A stretch of 64,000 nucleotides of DNA from DAIQRJ01 sp963708795 (lineage in GTDB: Bacteria; Actinomycetota; Actinomycetes; Propionibacteriales; DAIQRJ01), in assembly GCA_963708795.1 (NCBI GenBank), contig CAVPUH010000008.1, positions 62,001 through 126,000 of the forward strand, written 5' to 3'. The position numbers and the translations under genes are program-made. The stretch's first letter is position 1. Each line of letters opens with the position of its first letter. Of this stretch, positions 50,507 to 59,328 are shown in pieces. The notes under the pieces were generated by a model. The model had not been told where the DNA came from, did not search any database, and saw only the letters and a program-made list of their open reading frames with translations.

Positions 50507-50642
50507 GTGCAGTCCCTCCTCGGAGCTCGTCCACGCGAGATAGATCGTCGGCCGCAGTTCGTCCGCAGTCGCGCGGCGCCGAGGATTGTACCGACCGTGC
50601 GAGCCGGGCGCCGCCCGCACGGTCAGGTCGACCCAGCCCCGG

Positions 50643-51245
50643 CTAGCGGCCGGAGTTCTCCCGTACCCGTTCGACGAAGAGCCCGTGCAGGCGGTTGTCG
50701 CCGCTGATCTCCGGATGGAAGGCCACGGCGACCAGCGGGCCCTGCGCGACCACGACCGGGTGACCCTCGCGGGAACTCGCCAGGACGTCGACGCCGTCGC
50801 CGACCTTCTCGACCCACGGTGCCCGGATGAAGACCGCGTGGACCGGCCGATCGAGCCCGGCCACGTCCAGGTCGTCCTCGAACGAGTCGACCTGCCGACC
50901 GAAGGCGTTGCGGCGGACGGTGATGTCGAGGCCACCGAGCCCCGTCTGCCCGGACGCCGGGTTCGCGATCCGATCCGCGAGCAACACCATGCCCGCGCAC
51001 GTGCCGAACACCGGCAGCCCGCCGGCGATCCGGTCGTGCAGCGGGGTGAACAGGTCCCAGGCGCGGAGCAGCTTCTCGATCGTCGTCGACTCGCCGCCGG
51101 GAATGACGAGACCGTCGACCGCCGCGAGCTCGGCCGGCCGGCGGACGGTGGACGCGACGGCGCCGGTGGCCGTCAGCATCGCCACGTGTTCGCGGACGTC
51201 GCCCTGGAGAGCGAGGACGCCGATGCGGCAGGGGCTCCCGCTCAC
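50643..51245 (-). CDS. pdxT: Pyridoxal 5'-phosphate synthase glutaminase subunit
   Basis: Supplies ammonia to PdxS for PLP synthesis. The 200-residue class I amidotransferase has IGVLALQGDVREH, VIPGGESTTI, nucleophile Cys in FGTCAGMVLLA and the His/Glu of AFHPEISGD. The GTG start overlaps the pdxS stop (GTGA at 51242-51245). Confidence 0.95.
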   Translation of the reverse strand: MSGSPCRIGVLALQGDVREHVAMLTATGAVASTVRRPAELAAVDGLVIPGGESTTIEKLLRAWDLFTPLHDRIAGGLPVFGTCAGMVLLADRIANPASGQTGLGGLDITVRRNAFGRQVDSFEDDLDVAGLDRPVHAVFIRAPWVEKVGDGVDVLASSREGHPVVVAQGPLVAVAFHPEISGDNRLHGLFVERVRENSGR

Positions 51246-52181
51246 CAGCCGCGTTCGGCGAGCCGGTGCGGTTCCGGGATCTCGTCGACGTTGATGCCCA
51301 CCATGGCCTCGCCCAGCCCGCGGGAGACCTTGGCGATCACGTCGGGGTCGTCGAAGAACGTGGTGGCCTTGACGATGGCCTCGGCCCGCTGGGCGGGGTT
51401 GCCGGACTTGAAGATGCCGGACCCGACGAACACGCCTTCGGCGCCGAGCTGCATCATCATCGCCGCGTCGGCGGGGGTGGCGATGCCACCGGCGGTGAAG
51501 AGCACGACCGGGAGCTTGCCGGCGGTGGCGACCTCGGCGACGAGGTCGTAGGGCGCCTGCAGTTCCTTGGCCGCGAGGTACAGCTCGTCCTCCGGCAGCG
51601 ACGCCGAGGCGACGGATCTGGTCGCGGATCTGGCGCATGTGGGTGGTGGCGTTGGAGACGTCGCCGGTGCCCGCCTCGCCCTTGGAGCGGATCATCGCCG
51701 CACCCTCGGAGATGCGGCGCAGCGCCTCACCCAGGTTCGTCGCACCACACACGAACGGAACCGTGAACGCCCACTTGTCGATGTGGTGCGCGTAGTCGGC
51801 GGGGGTGAGCACCTCGGACTCGTCGACGTAGTCCACCCCGAGCGACTGCAGCACCTGCGCCTCGACGAAGTGGCCGATCCGCGCCTTGGCCATCACCGGG
51901 ATCGAGACCGCGGCGATGATGCCGTCGATCATGTCCGGGTCGCTCATGCGGGAGACCCCGCCCTGGGCGCGGATGTCGGCCGGCACGCGCTCGAGCGCCA
52001 TCACGGCGACCGCCCCGGCGTCCTCGGCGATCTTGGCCTGCTCGACGGTGACGACGTCCATGATGACGCCGCCCTTGAGCATCTCGGCCATCCCGCGCTT
52101 CACCCGGGTGGTACCGGTGACGGGCTGGGAGGCTGACGCTGACGGACCTGGTCGTGCGGACTCTGTTGACACGCCGATCAT
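51242..52181 (-). CDS. pdxS: Pyridoxal 5'-phosphate synthase synthase subunit (apparent frameshift)
   Basis: Builds PLP from ribose 5-phosphate, glyceraldehyde 3-phosphate and ammonia. The TIM-barrel protein has GVIMDVVTVEQAKIAEDAGA, VMALERVPADIRAQGGVSRM, MAKARIGHFVEAQ with a catalytic Lys, and FTAGGIATPADAAMMMQLGA with GVFVGSGIFKS. A net one-base insertion at about 51600-51615 separates RQIRDQIRRL from ASLPEDELYLAAKELQAPYD. The family is almost invariant here, so a read error is likely. The ATG overlaps the stop of the upstream hypothetical (ATGA, 52178-52181). Confidence 0.93.
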
Positions 52182-52783
52182 GGTAGATGCTCGGCCGGGA
52201 CGCCGCCGTCCACGTTCACGCCGGCGGTCCGCCGGTGCCAGCGCGCGCGTATCTCGATCCTCCCTTCGTCGAACACCGCCGACAGGCCGGCCCGATCGAA
52301 CCTCGCGAGGACGTCGCGCAGAAGCACGTCACCGGGCGCGGCGTTCGCACTGTCGCCGTGCCAGAGGTTGATCTCGAGCATGCCGTGATCGATCGCGTGC
52401 CAGACGTCGGGCGCGGTGAACCAGGCGATGCCCGCGGGTACGGCGCCGAGCTCGTCGAGACGCTCGAGTTCGCGGGCCGCCGACCAGTGGTCGGGCACGC
52501 CCTCGAGAACGACGACGCCGTCGGCGCGCAGGAGGGCGAAGACGTCGTGGAGACGATCGACGTCGGTGATCGACGGCCAACCGGCCTGCTCGGCGCCGAG
52601 CGCCCGATACGCCTGCCGCACCGCCGCGACGGCAGTCGCCGCCGGCTCCGGGAGGCCCTCGTCGACGGCCACGCTCGTGACGTCGGCCGTGATGTCCGGG
52701 CGCGCCGCGAAACCGGCCCGGACCAGCAGTCGGGCGTGCTCGTTCACCCGCCGCACCGCCGCTGCCTCGCGAGCCGAGTACAT
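52178..52783 (-). CDS. Hypothetical protein upstream of pdxS
   Basis: A 201-residue soluble protein not recognised with confidence. It has an acidic/Ala-rich helical N-terminus (YSAREAAAVRRVNEHARLLV) and a mixed region with VVLEGVPDHWSAARELERL, AWFTAPDVWHAIDHGMLEINLW and EIRARWHRR. It may belong to a DUF6891-like group, but that is uncertain. Translational overlap with pdxS suggests it is the first gene of a pdxST transcript; no promoter could be fixed in the 94-base gap upstream. Confidence 0.6.
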   Translation of the reverse strand: MYSAREAAAVRRVNEHARLLVRAGFAARPDITADVTSVAVDEGLPEPAATAVAAVRQAYRALGAEQAGWPSITDVDRLHDVFALLRADGVVVLEGVPDHWSAARELERLDELGAVPAGIAWFTAPDVWHAIDHGMLEINLWHGDSANAAPGDVLLRDVLARFDRAGLSAVFDEGRIEIRARWHRRTAGVNVDGGVPAEHLP

Positions 52784-52877
52784 GGCCGGATGCTACCCAT
52801 CGCCGCGGGTCCGAACCGTGGCTGCGACGGGCACGGGCACAGCGGCCGACGGACAGGTGCTGGGATCGGTCGCACGG

Positions 52878-53435
52878 TCAGCGGGCGAGCTCGGCGATCG
52901 TGTCGTCGAAGTCGATCGTCTCGGGTGCCACGCTGTGGCCGGCGAGCCGGAACCAACGGACCACCCGCAGTCGCCGCAGGGACACCGCGTGCGACACGGC
53001 GTCGTTGTAGATCCGCCGGGCCATCGGCACGAGGACGCAGGCGTGCCGGAGTTCGGCCAGCGCGGTCGCGTCGAGCACCGGAGTCGAGTCGAGTCCGTCG
53101 GCTCCCGCGCCGGTCTGTGCCCCGGCGACGACGGCGGCCCGCAACGCCTGGGTCAGGTCGGTCTCCGCCCGCACGAGCTCGGTCGGGTCGGCCGACCGGG
53201 CCCGGTGAGCGGCGTCGGCGACCAGCAGCGAGGTGGCCGGATCGAGCAGGCCGCTGGTCGCGAGTTCCAGCGAGCACGCCGCCCGGCCCTGGAGCGCCGC
53301 CTGCAGCGCAGCGCGTGCGGTCTCGACCCGTTGGTTCATCCGGTCGAGCCTGGTCGCCGTCCAGGACAGCAACCCGAACACGACGACGAGGACGAGGATC
53401 ACGGCCAGGATCGACGACAGCATCACCGCGGTCAT
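52878..53435 (-). CDS. LemA-like membrane protein
   Basis: A 185-residue protein with one N-terminal membrane segment (about residues 4-25, VMLSSILAVILVLVVVFGLL) followed by a helical domain with LDRMNQRVETARAALQAALQ, resembling the LemA fold, and a short C-terminal IYNDAVSHAVSLRRLRVVRWF. Function unknown. ATG at 53435 overlaps the pimA stop (ATGA), so it is the last gene of the PIM cluster. The association with pimA is common in actinobacteria as far as I know. Confidence 0.65.
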   Translation of the reverse strand: MTAVMLSSILAVILVLVVVFGLLSWTATRLDRMNQRVETARAALQAALQGRAACSLELATSGLLDPATSLLVADAAHRARSADPTELVRAETDLTQALRAAVVAGAQTGAGADGLDSTPVLDATALAELRHACVLVPMARRIYNDAVSHAVSLRRLRVVRWFRLAGHSVAPETIDFDDTIAELAR

Positions 53436-54533
53436 CGGACCACCAGCGCGTACACGTCGAGGATCTGCTCGGTGACGACGTCCCAGTCGTAGGCCCAACT
53501 GGCGGCGTGGCCGTCAGCCGCCAACTGTGCGCGCAGAGCGTCGTCGGACAGCAGTTCACCCGCCGCCCGGGCGAGCGCGGTCGCGTCGCCGACGGTGAAC
53601 AACCGGCCGTAGAGACCATTGCCGAGGACGCGCCGGAACGCGACGAGGTCGCTCGCGAGCACGGGCGCACCTGCCGCCATGGCCTCGATCAGGATGATGC
53701 CGAAGCTCTCGCCGCCGGTGTTCGGTGCGATGTAGAGGTCGGCCCCGGCCAGCAGCGCCGCCTTCTGCACGTCGTCGATCATCCCGAGGAAGCGGACCCT
53801 CGAGTGCCACTGCGCCGGCACCTGGGCGCGCGCCTCCTCGATGTCACCCTTGCCGGCGATCAGCGCGGTGACATCCGGATGGTCGCGCGAGGATCTGCGG
53901 CAGGGCGCCCAGGAGGACGTCGAGGCCCTTGCGTGGCTCGTCCATCCGCCCGAGGAACACGATGGTGCGCCCGGTGCCGGTCAGGCCGGGATCGGGCCGG
54001 GCGTCGGCGAAGCGGGACACGAACACACCGTTCGGGATGATCACCGGCTCGCCACCCAGATGCTGGACGAGGGTGGCTCGCGCCTCCTCCGAGACCGCGA
54101 TCCGCGCCGACAGCTTCTCCAACCCGGGCAGCAGGAACGTCGACGCCGCCGTCATCGCCCGCGAGCGCGGATTCGAGGAGTGGAACGTGCCGACCATCGG
54201 ATCCGAGCACGCCCACAACGTGAGCAGCGAGAGCGACGGGGTGGCGGGCTCGTGCACATGGACGACGTCGAACTCGCCGTTCTGCAACCAGCGGCGAACC
54301 CGGGCGTTCGTCACCGGACCGAACGCGAGCCGCGCCACCGATCCGTTGTACGGGACCGGGACGGCTCGACCTGCCGGCACGACGTACGGCGGGAGGCCGG
54401 CCTCGTCGTCGGCCGGTGCGAGCACGCTCACGTCGTGGCCGCGTGCGATCAGTGCCTCTGCGAGGTCGCGCACGTGATTCTGCGCCCCGCCCGGGACGTC
54501 GAGGGAGTACGGACAGACGAGTCCGACCTTCAC
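53432..54533 (-). CDS. pimA: Phosphatidylinositol alpha-mannosyltransferase PimA (apparent frameshift)
   Basis: GT4 glycosyltransferase that adds the first mannose from GDP-mannose to phosphatidylinositol at the inner membrane face. N-terminal half: YSLDVPGGAQNHVRDLAEAL, HVHEPATPSLSLLTL, GTFHSSNPRSRAM, IIPNGVFVSRF, FLGRMDEPRKGLDVLLGAL. C-terminal half: WHSRVRFLGMIDD, APNTGGESFGIILIEAMAAG with the donor-binding Glu residues. They are joined by removing one base at about 53878-53883, giving ILARHPDVTALIAGKGDIEE. Start overlaps the patA stop (ATGA). Confidence 0.9.
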
Positions 54534-55477
54534 GCGACCACCGTCGAGGAGGTCGCGTCGGTCGTGGCGTCGTCGACCCAGATCCGCTGGAGCATGTGCC
54601 AGTCCTGCGGGTGCGCGGCGATTCCGGCGGCGAACGCGTCGGCGAGCCGCTGGGTCGTGGCGGCCGCCGGCGTCCGGTCGGGTGTGCGGGTCGTGTCGAT
54701 CGGCGCGCTGAACGTGACGACCAGCGGGTCGCGGACGCCGGTGCCGTCGTAGTGCAGGGTGGCGGCGAGCAGCGTCGCGCCGGTCCGGCGGGCCAGCGCG
54801 GCCGGGCCGGCCGGCATCCGCGCGGTGGCCCCGAAGAAGTCGACCGGAACGCCGCGCTCGGACAGGTCCCGGTCGGCGACGAGACAGACGAGGCCTCCGC
54901 TGCGGGCCCGCTCCACCAGCGCCGGGAACGGGTCGTCACCGGTGAGCGCGACGATGTCGATGCCGATGGCGTTCCGGTAGGCGACGAAGGCGTCGAACAG
55001 CTCGGCCGGTTCGAGTCGTTCGGCGACCGCAAGGACACCCACCTCCGACGTCGTCGCCGCCCAGGCGCCGGCCAGGTCCCAGTTCGCCAGGTGCGGCAGC
55101 GCCACGACGACACCGCGGCCCTCGGCGATGGCGGCCCGGAAGTGCTCCTCGCCGACGGTCCGGACGCGCTGCTGGATGTCGACCGCCGAGAGGCGAGGGA
55201 GCCGGAACGCCTCGCAGAAGTAGCGCATGTACGAGCGCATGGCCGCCCTCGTCAGGGCGTCGAGCTCGGCAGTCGAGGCCGGTCGGACCACCCTGGCCAG
55301 GTTGGACCGGAGTCTCCGCACACCCTTGCCGTCCCGCCTCGTGGCCACGTCGGCGATCCGGTCGAACACCGAGCGGACCACGCGTTCGGGCAGTCGCCGG
55401 ACCGCCCACCAGCCGAACCGGTAGCCGGCGAGCGCACCCTGCTCGCGGAGTGTGGCGAGGCGACTGTGGTCAGGCAT
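54530..55477 (-). CDS. patA: Phosphatidylinositol mannoside acyltransferase
   Basis: Transfers an acyl chain to the 2-mannose of PIM1/PIM2. The 315-residue protein belongs to the LpxL/HtrB-like group: RFGWWAVRRLPER at the start, LPHLANWDLAG with the catalytic HX4D (His-Leu-Ala-Asn-Trp-Asp), DRDLSERGVPVDFFG and an HPQDWHMLQRIW end. I chose ATG 55477 because its overlap with a TGA (55470-55472) allows coupling to pgsA; the open frame extends to 55621. Confidence 0.87.
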   Translation of the reverse strand: MPDHSRLATLREQGALAGYRFGWWAVRRLPERVVRSVFDRIADVATRRDGKGVRRLRSNLARVVRPASTAELDALTRAAMRSYMRYFCEAFRLPRLSAVDIQQRVRTVGEEHFRAAIAEGRGVVVALPHLANWDLAGAWAATTSEVGVLAVAERLEPAELFDAFVAYRNAIGIDIVALTGDDPFPALVERARSGGLVCLVADRDLSERGVPVDFFGATARMPAGPAALARRTGATLLAATLHYDGTGVRDPLVVTFSAPIDTTRTPDRTPAAATTQRLADAFAAGIAAHPQDWHMLQRIWVDDATTDATSSTVVA

Positions 55478-56319
55478 CGGAACCGGCAGGGTCGTCCTGC
55501 CGGTGAAGCGGCTGAGTCGAGGGACCCACCGGTGGATCGGCGGCCGGGTCGGTCGTGCCTGCGTTCGACTGTGCTGAATTCGACGGTGCTGCGTTCGACG
55601 TGCCGCGTTCGAAGGTGCCACCGGCGGCTCGGGCGGCTGACCGCCCGGTGTTCGGTCGGTGGATCGTCCGTCGCTGAGGCCGCCGTGATCGCGGTCGGTT
55701 CGATCGCGTCGGCCGCGGCCGGCGGGAGGGCTTGTCTACGGACGATCAGGATGCGCTGGACGACTGTGATCGAGCTGGCGACGGCGAGCAGCACCAGGAC
55801 CACTTCGAGGATGTAGGGGACACCCATCCCGGAGAACCCGGCCGCCACCAGGACCGAGACCAGTCGGTCGGCGCGCTCGGCGATGCCGCCCTTGGCAGTC
55901 ATGCCGAGGCCCTCGGCGCGGGCCCGGGCGTACGACGTGAGGCTGCCCATCACGAGGCAGGCCAGGGCGAACCCGGCCCACACCTTCGAGTCGCCGACGC
56001 CCATGTAGTAGAAGACGAGCCCGGAGAAGATCGCCGCGTCGCCGAACCGGTCCAGCGTCGAGTCCAGGAACGCCCCCCACTTCGACGAGCGGCCCTGCAT
56101 GCGGGCCATCACGCCGTCGACGGTGTCGGAGAAGACGAAGACCGTGATGACCAGCACGCCGATGAGGAGGTGGCCGGTCGGGAAGAAGACGAGGGAGCCT
56201 GCGCACACGCCCAGGGTGCCGACGATCGTGACGACGTCCGGGCTCACCCCGCGGGCCAGCAGGAAGCGGGCGACGGGGGTGAAGAGCTTGGCGAAGAACT
56301 CGCGGGTCCTGTCGAACAT
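55470..56319 (-). CDS. pgsA: Phosphatidylinositol phosphate synthase PgsA (C-terminal frameshift suspected)
   Basis: CDP-alcohol phosphotransferase that makes the PI precursor of PIM lipids. The motif SDTVDGVMARMQGRSSKWGA with FLDSTLDRFGD fits D-x2-D-G-x2-A-R-x8-G-x3-D-x3-D. About six membrane segments. From ATG 56319 the frame is conserved for about 220 residues, then passes into a Pro/Arg-rich tail that would run through patA. A net one-base insertion in 55480-55640 would give the tail TQPLHRQDDPAGSDA and a TGA at 55470-55472 that overlaps the patA start. The exact end is therefore inferred. Confidence 0.82.
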
Positions 56320-56387
56320 CGGCGCAAGGTTACGGCAGGTTCGGCGTGGCGCCGGGCGACTCGCGCGCACTGCGAGGAGCCGAACCG

Positions 56388-56985
56388 TCAGCCCGTGGGC
56401 AGTGGCCAGGCTCCGGTGATGAGCTCCCAGACTCTGCGAGAGCAGCAACGGCAGGCTCTTGGTGTTCCCGATGACCGTGATGAAACCCGCGTCGCCCTGC
56501 CAGCGCGGGACGACGTGGAGATGCAGGTGGTCGTTGACGCTGCCACCGGAGACGGCACCCTGGTTGAACCCGACGTTGAACCCGGCGGGATTCGAGGCTC
56601 CGCGGACGGCGGTCATCGCGTCCGCCGCCAGCGCCATCGTCTCGGCTCGCTCCTCGTCGGTGGTGTCGGTCAGGTCGGCGACGTGCCGGTACGGGCACAC
56701 GAGCAGGTGTCCGGGGTTGTACGGATAGAGGTTCAGCACGACGAACGCGTGCTCGCCCCGGTGGACGATCAACCCGTCCTCGTCGGACATCGTCGGGATG
56801 TGGCAGAACGGGCAGACGGGTTCGGCGTCGGACCGGCCGGCCGCGTCCAGGGCACCGTGGTAGGCCATCCGGTGCGGTGCCCAGACACGCATCAGCGCAT
56901 CCGGGACACCGACACCGGCCTGGTCCACCACGCCGCCGTCGGGCGCGTACGGGTTCGGCGCGTCCGGACGGTCGGCATAGGTCAC
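56388..56985 (-). CDS. HIT-family nucleotide hydrolase/phosphorylase (apparent frameshift)
   Basis: Histidine-triad protein of the Ap4A phosphorylase-like group common between thrS and pgsA in actinobacteria. It has CPFCHIP (zinc Cys pair), FVVLNLYPYNPGHLLVCPYR and the triad NDHLHLHVVPRW. A net one-base insertion near 56425 breaks the C-terminus; removal gives LLLSQSLGELITGAWPLPTG and a TGA at 56388. GTG start at 56985; 8 bases after thrS. Confidence 0.87.
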
Positions 56986-56993
56986 GCCGCGGC

Positions 56994-59060
56994 TCAGATC
57001 TGGATGCGCCGGGCCACGGCGTCGACGATCTCGGCGACCGCCTGCTCGACCGGGACGCCGTTGCGCTGGGTGCCGTCCCGAAAGCGGAAGGACACCGCGC
57101 CGGCGGCTTCGTCCTCGCCACCGGCGATCAGCACGTAGGGCACCTTCTGCTTACTGGCCGTGCGGATCTTCTTCGGCATCCGATCGTCGGAGGCATCGAC
57201 CTCCACCCGGATGCCGTGGACCTTCAACTTGGCGGCGATCTCCTGCAGGTAGGGGACGAACGCGTCGGCGACGGGCACGGCGACCACCTGGACCGGGGCG
57301 AGCCAGGGCGGGAACGCACCGGCGTAGTGCTCGGTGAGGACGCCGAGGAACCGCTCGATCGACCCGAACAGGGCGCGGTGGATCATCACCGGCCGCTGCC
57401 GGTTGCCGTCGTCGCCGGTGAACTCCAGGCCGAAGCGCTGCGGCAGCATCAGGTCGACCTGGATCGTCGACAGCTGCCAGCTGCGGCCGATCGCGTCGCG
57501 GGCCTGGACGGAGATCTTCGGTGCGTAGAACGCGGCACCACCGGGATCGAGGACGAGGTCGAGACCGGACGCCTCGGCGGCCTGCCGGAGCGCATCGGTC
57601 GCTTCCTCCCACTCCGCGTCCGAGCCGATCGACTTGTCCGGGTTGCGGGTGGACAGCTCGAGGTAGAAGTCGTCGAGCCCGTAGTCGTGGAGGAGGTCGA
57701 GGACGAACGCGAGCAGAGAGCGGATCTCGGCCTGCATCTGGTCGACCGTGCAGTAGATGTGCGCGTCGTCCTGGGTCATCCCGCGGACCCGGGTGAGGCC
57801 GTGCACGACGCCGGACTTCTCGTAGCGATACACCGAGCCGAACTCGAACAGCCGCAGCGGCAGCTCGCGGTACGACCGACCGCGGGACCGGAAGATCAGG
57901 CAGTGCATGGGGCAGTTCATCGGCTTCAGGTAGTAGTCCTGCCCGGCGCGCCGGATCGTCCCGTCCTCGTGCCGTTCCTCGTCGACGTGCATCGGCGGGA
58001 ACATGCCGTCGGCGTAGAAGCCGAGGTGTCCGGAGATGTCGAACAGCTCGGCCTTCGTGATGTGCGGGGTGTTGACGAACTCGTAGCCGGCTTCGACGTG
58101 CCGCTGCCGCGCGTAGTCCTCCATCACCTTGCGGAGGATGCCGCCCTTGGGATGGAAGACGGCCAGGCCGGAGCCGATCTCGTCGGGGAAGCTGAAGAGG
58201 TCGAGCTCGGCCCCCAGCTTGCGGTGGTCGCGTCGGGCGGCCTCCTCCTGCCGGGACTGGTACGCCTTGAGCGCGTCCCGGCTCTCCCAGGCGGTGCCGT
58301 AGATGCGCTGGAGTTGCGGGTTCTTCTCGCTCCCCCGCCAGTACGCGGCCGCCGACCTGGTGAGGGTGAAGGCCGGGATGTACCCGGTGTGCGGCACATG
58401 CGGCCCGCGGCACAGGTCCTTCCACACGACGGCACCGGTGCGGTCGAGGTTGTCGTAGATCGTCAGCTCGGCGCCACCGACCTCGGCGCTCGCGCCTTCG
58501 GCGGCCTCTTCGGCGGCACCGCCCTTGAGGCCGATGAGTTCGAGCTTGTACGGCTCGTCGGCCAGTTCGGCCCGGGCATCGTCGTCGCTGACCGCGCGGC
58601 GCACGAACCGCTGGCGCGCCTTCACGATGCGCTGCATGTTCTTCTCGAACCCCGACAAGACCTCCGGGGTGAACGGTTCGGCGACGTCGAAGTCGTAGTA
58701 GAACCCGTCGACGATCGGCGGGCCGATGCCGAGCTTCGCCGCCGGGATCTCGGCCTGGACCGCCTGGGCGAGGACGTGCGCGGCCGAGTGCCTGATGATC
58801 GAGCGGCCGAGGTCGGTGTCGGCCAGGACCGGCTCGATGAGGTCGCCCTGGCCGGGGATGTGGGCCAGGTCGCGGGCGACGGCCTCACCACCGGAAGCCG
58901 GGGTGACGAGCGCGGCGACGACGGCGGTCCCACCGGGGATGCCGTCGGTCGCGGCGAAGATGTCGGCGATCGTCGTGCCCGTGGTCACCACTCGTTCGGC
59001 TGGTGTGCCAACGGTGGACGCGGAGCCTGCGCTCCGCACGGTGACCTGCAACTCGGACAC
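56994..59060 (-). CDS. thrS: Threonyl-tRNA synthetase
   Basis: Charges tRNA-Thr and edits Ser-tRNA-Thr. The 688-residue protein has a TGS-like N-terminal part, the editing domain with RHSAAHVLAQAVQ and GPHVPHTG (metal histidines), the class II core with YYLKPMNCPMHCLIF, LTRVRGMTQDDAHIYC and RPVMIHRALFGSIERFLG, and the C-terminal anticodon domain. GTG at 59060 is supported by GAGAGGA upstream. No T-box signature was found in the 268-base upstream gap. About 30 extra residues (AAEEAAEGASAEVGG region) lie in the editing domain. Confidence 0.95.
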   Translation of the reverse strand: MSELQVTVRSAGSASTVGTPAERVVTTGTTIADIFAATDGIPGGTAVVAALVTPASGGEAVARDLAHIPGQGDLIEPVLADTDLGRSIIRHSAAHVLAQAVQAEIPAAKLGIGPPIVDGFYYDFDVAEPFTPEVLSGFEKNMQRIVKARQRFVRRAVSDDDARAELADEPYKLELIGLKGGAAEEAAEGASAEVGGAELTIYDNLDRTGAVVWKDLCRGPHVPHTGYIPAFTLTRSAAAYWRGSEKNPQLQRIYGTAWESRDALKAYQSRQEEAARRDHRKLGAELDLFSFPDEIGSGLAVFHPKGGILRKVMEDYARQRHVEAGYEFVNTPHITKAELFDISGHLGFYADGMFPPMHVDEERHEDGTIRRAGQDYYLKPMNCPMHCLIFRSRGRSYRELPLRLFEFGSVYRYEKSGVVHGLTRVRGMTQDDAHIYCTVDQMQAEIRSLLAFVLDLLHDYGLDDFYLELSTRNPDKSIGSDAEWEEATDALRQAAEASGLDLVLDPGGAAFYAPKISVQARDAIGRSWQLSTIQVDLMLPQRFGLEFTGDDGNRQRPVMIHRALFGSIERFLGVLTEHYAGAFPPWLAPVQVVAVPVADAFVPYLQEIAAKLKVHGIRVEVDASDDRMPKKIRTASKQKVPYVLIAGGEDEAAGAVSFRFRDGTQRNGVPVEQAVAEIVDAVARRIQI

Positions 59061-59292
59061 GGGGTCGTTCCTCTCGGGTTCTCCGCGCCGCCCGGTGCGG
59101 CGCAGAGCGTGTCCAGGGTAGTCATCCGCTCAGGTGCCGCGGCACGGGTTAAGCGCACTCGAGTGGGCGCGCCCTCGCGGGACACGCCGCCGTGGAGAGC
59201 CGACGCGACCACTCGGAGCGGATCGGCGGTCCGACGGCCCACCTTGGTCGGACCTGCACATGCTCGTGTTCGGGCTGACTGCGGAGCGCGAT

Positions 59293-59309
59293 GCCCACCC
59301 CCGTGGGGC
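59293..59309 (-). terminator. Possible terminator after dnaE2
   Basis: GCCCCACGGGGGTGGGC on the minus strand can fold with a 5-6 bp CCCAC/GTGGG stem about 20 bases after the dnaE2 stop. No T-run follows. The remaining gap to thrS (59061-59292) shows only a 12-bp palindrome GTGCCGCGGCAC near 59134 and no gene. Confidence 0.4.
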
Positions 59310-59328
59310 ACCGCGTCCGGCCGCCTCG

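Noticed and set aside
59061..59328. T-box leader upstream of thrS (also checked before alaS, aspS and hisS)
   Set aside because: No match to the T-box core (GGTGG-ACCGCG type) and no specifier-loop arrangement; GGTGGGCCGTCGGACCGCC near 59240 is only a superficial resemblance.
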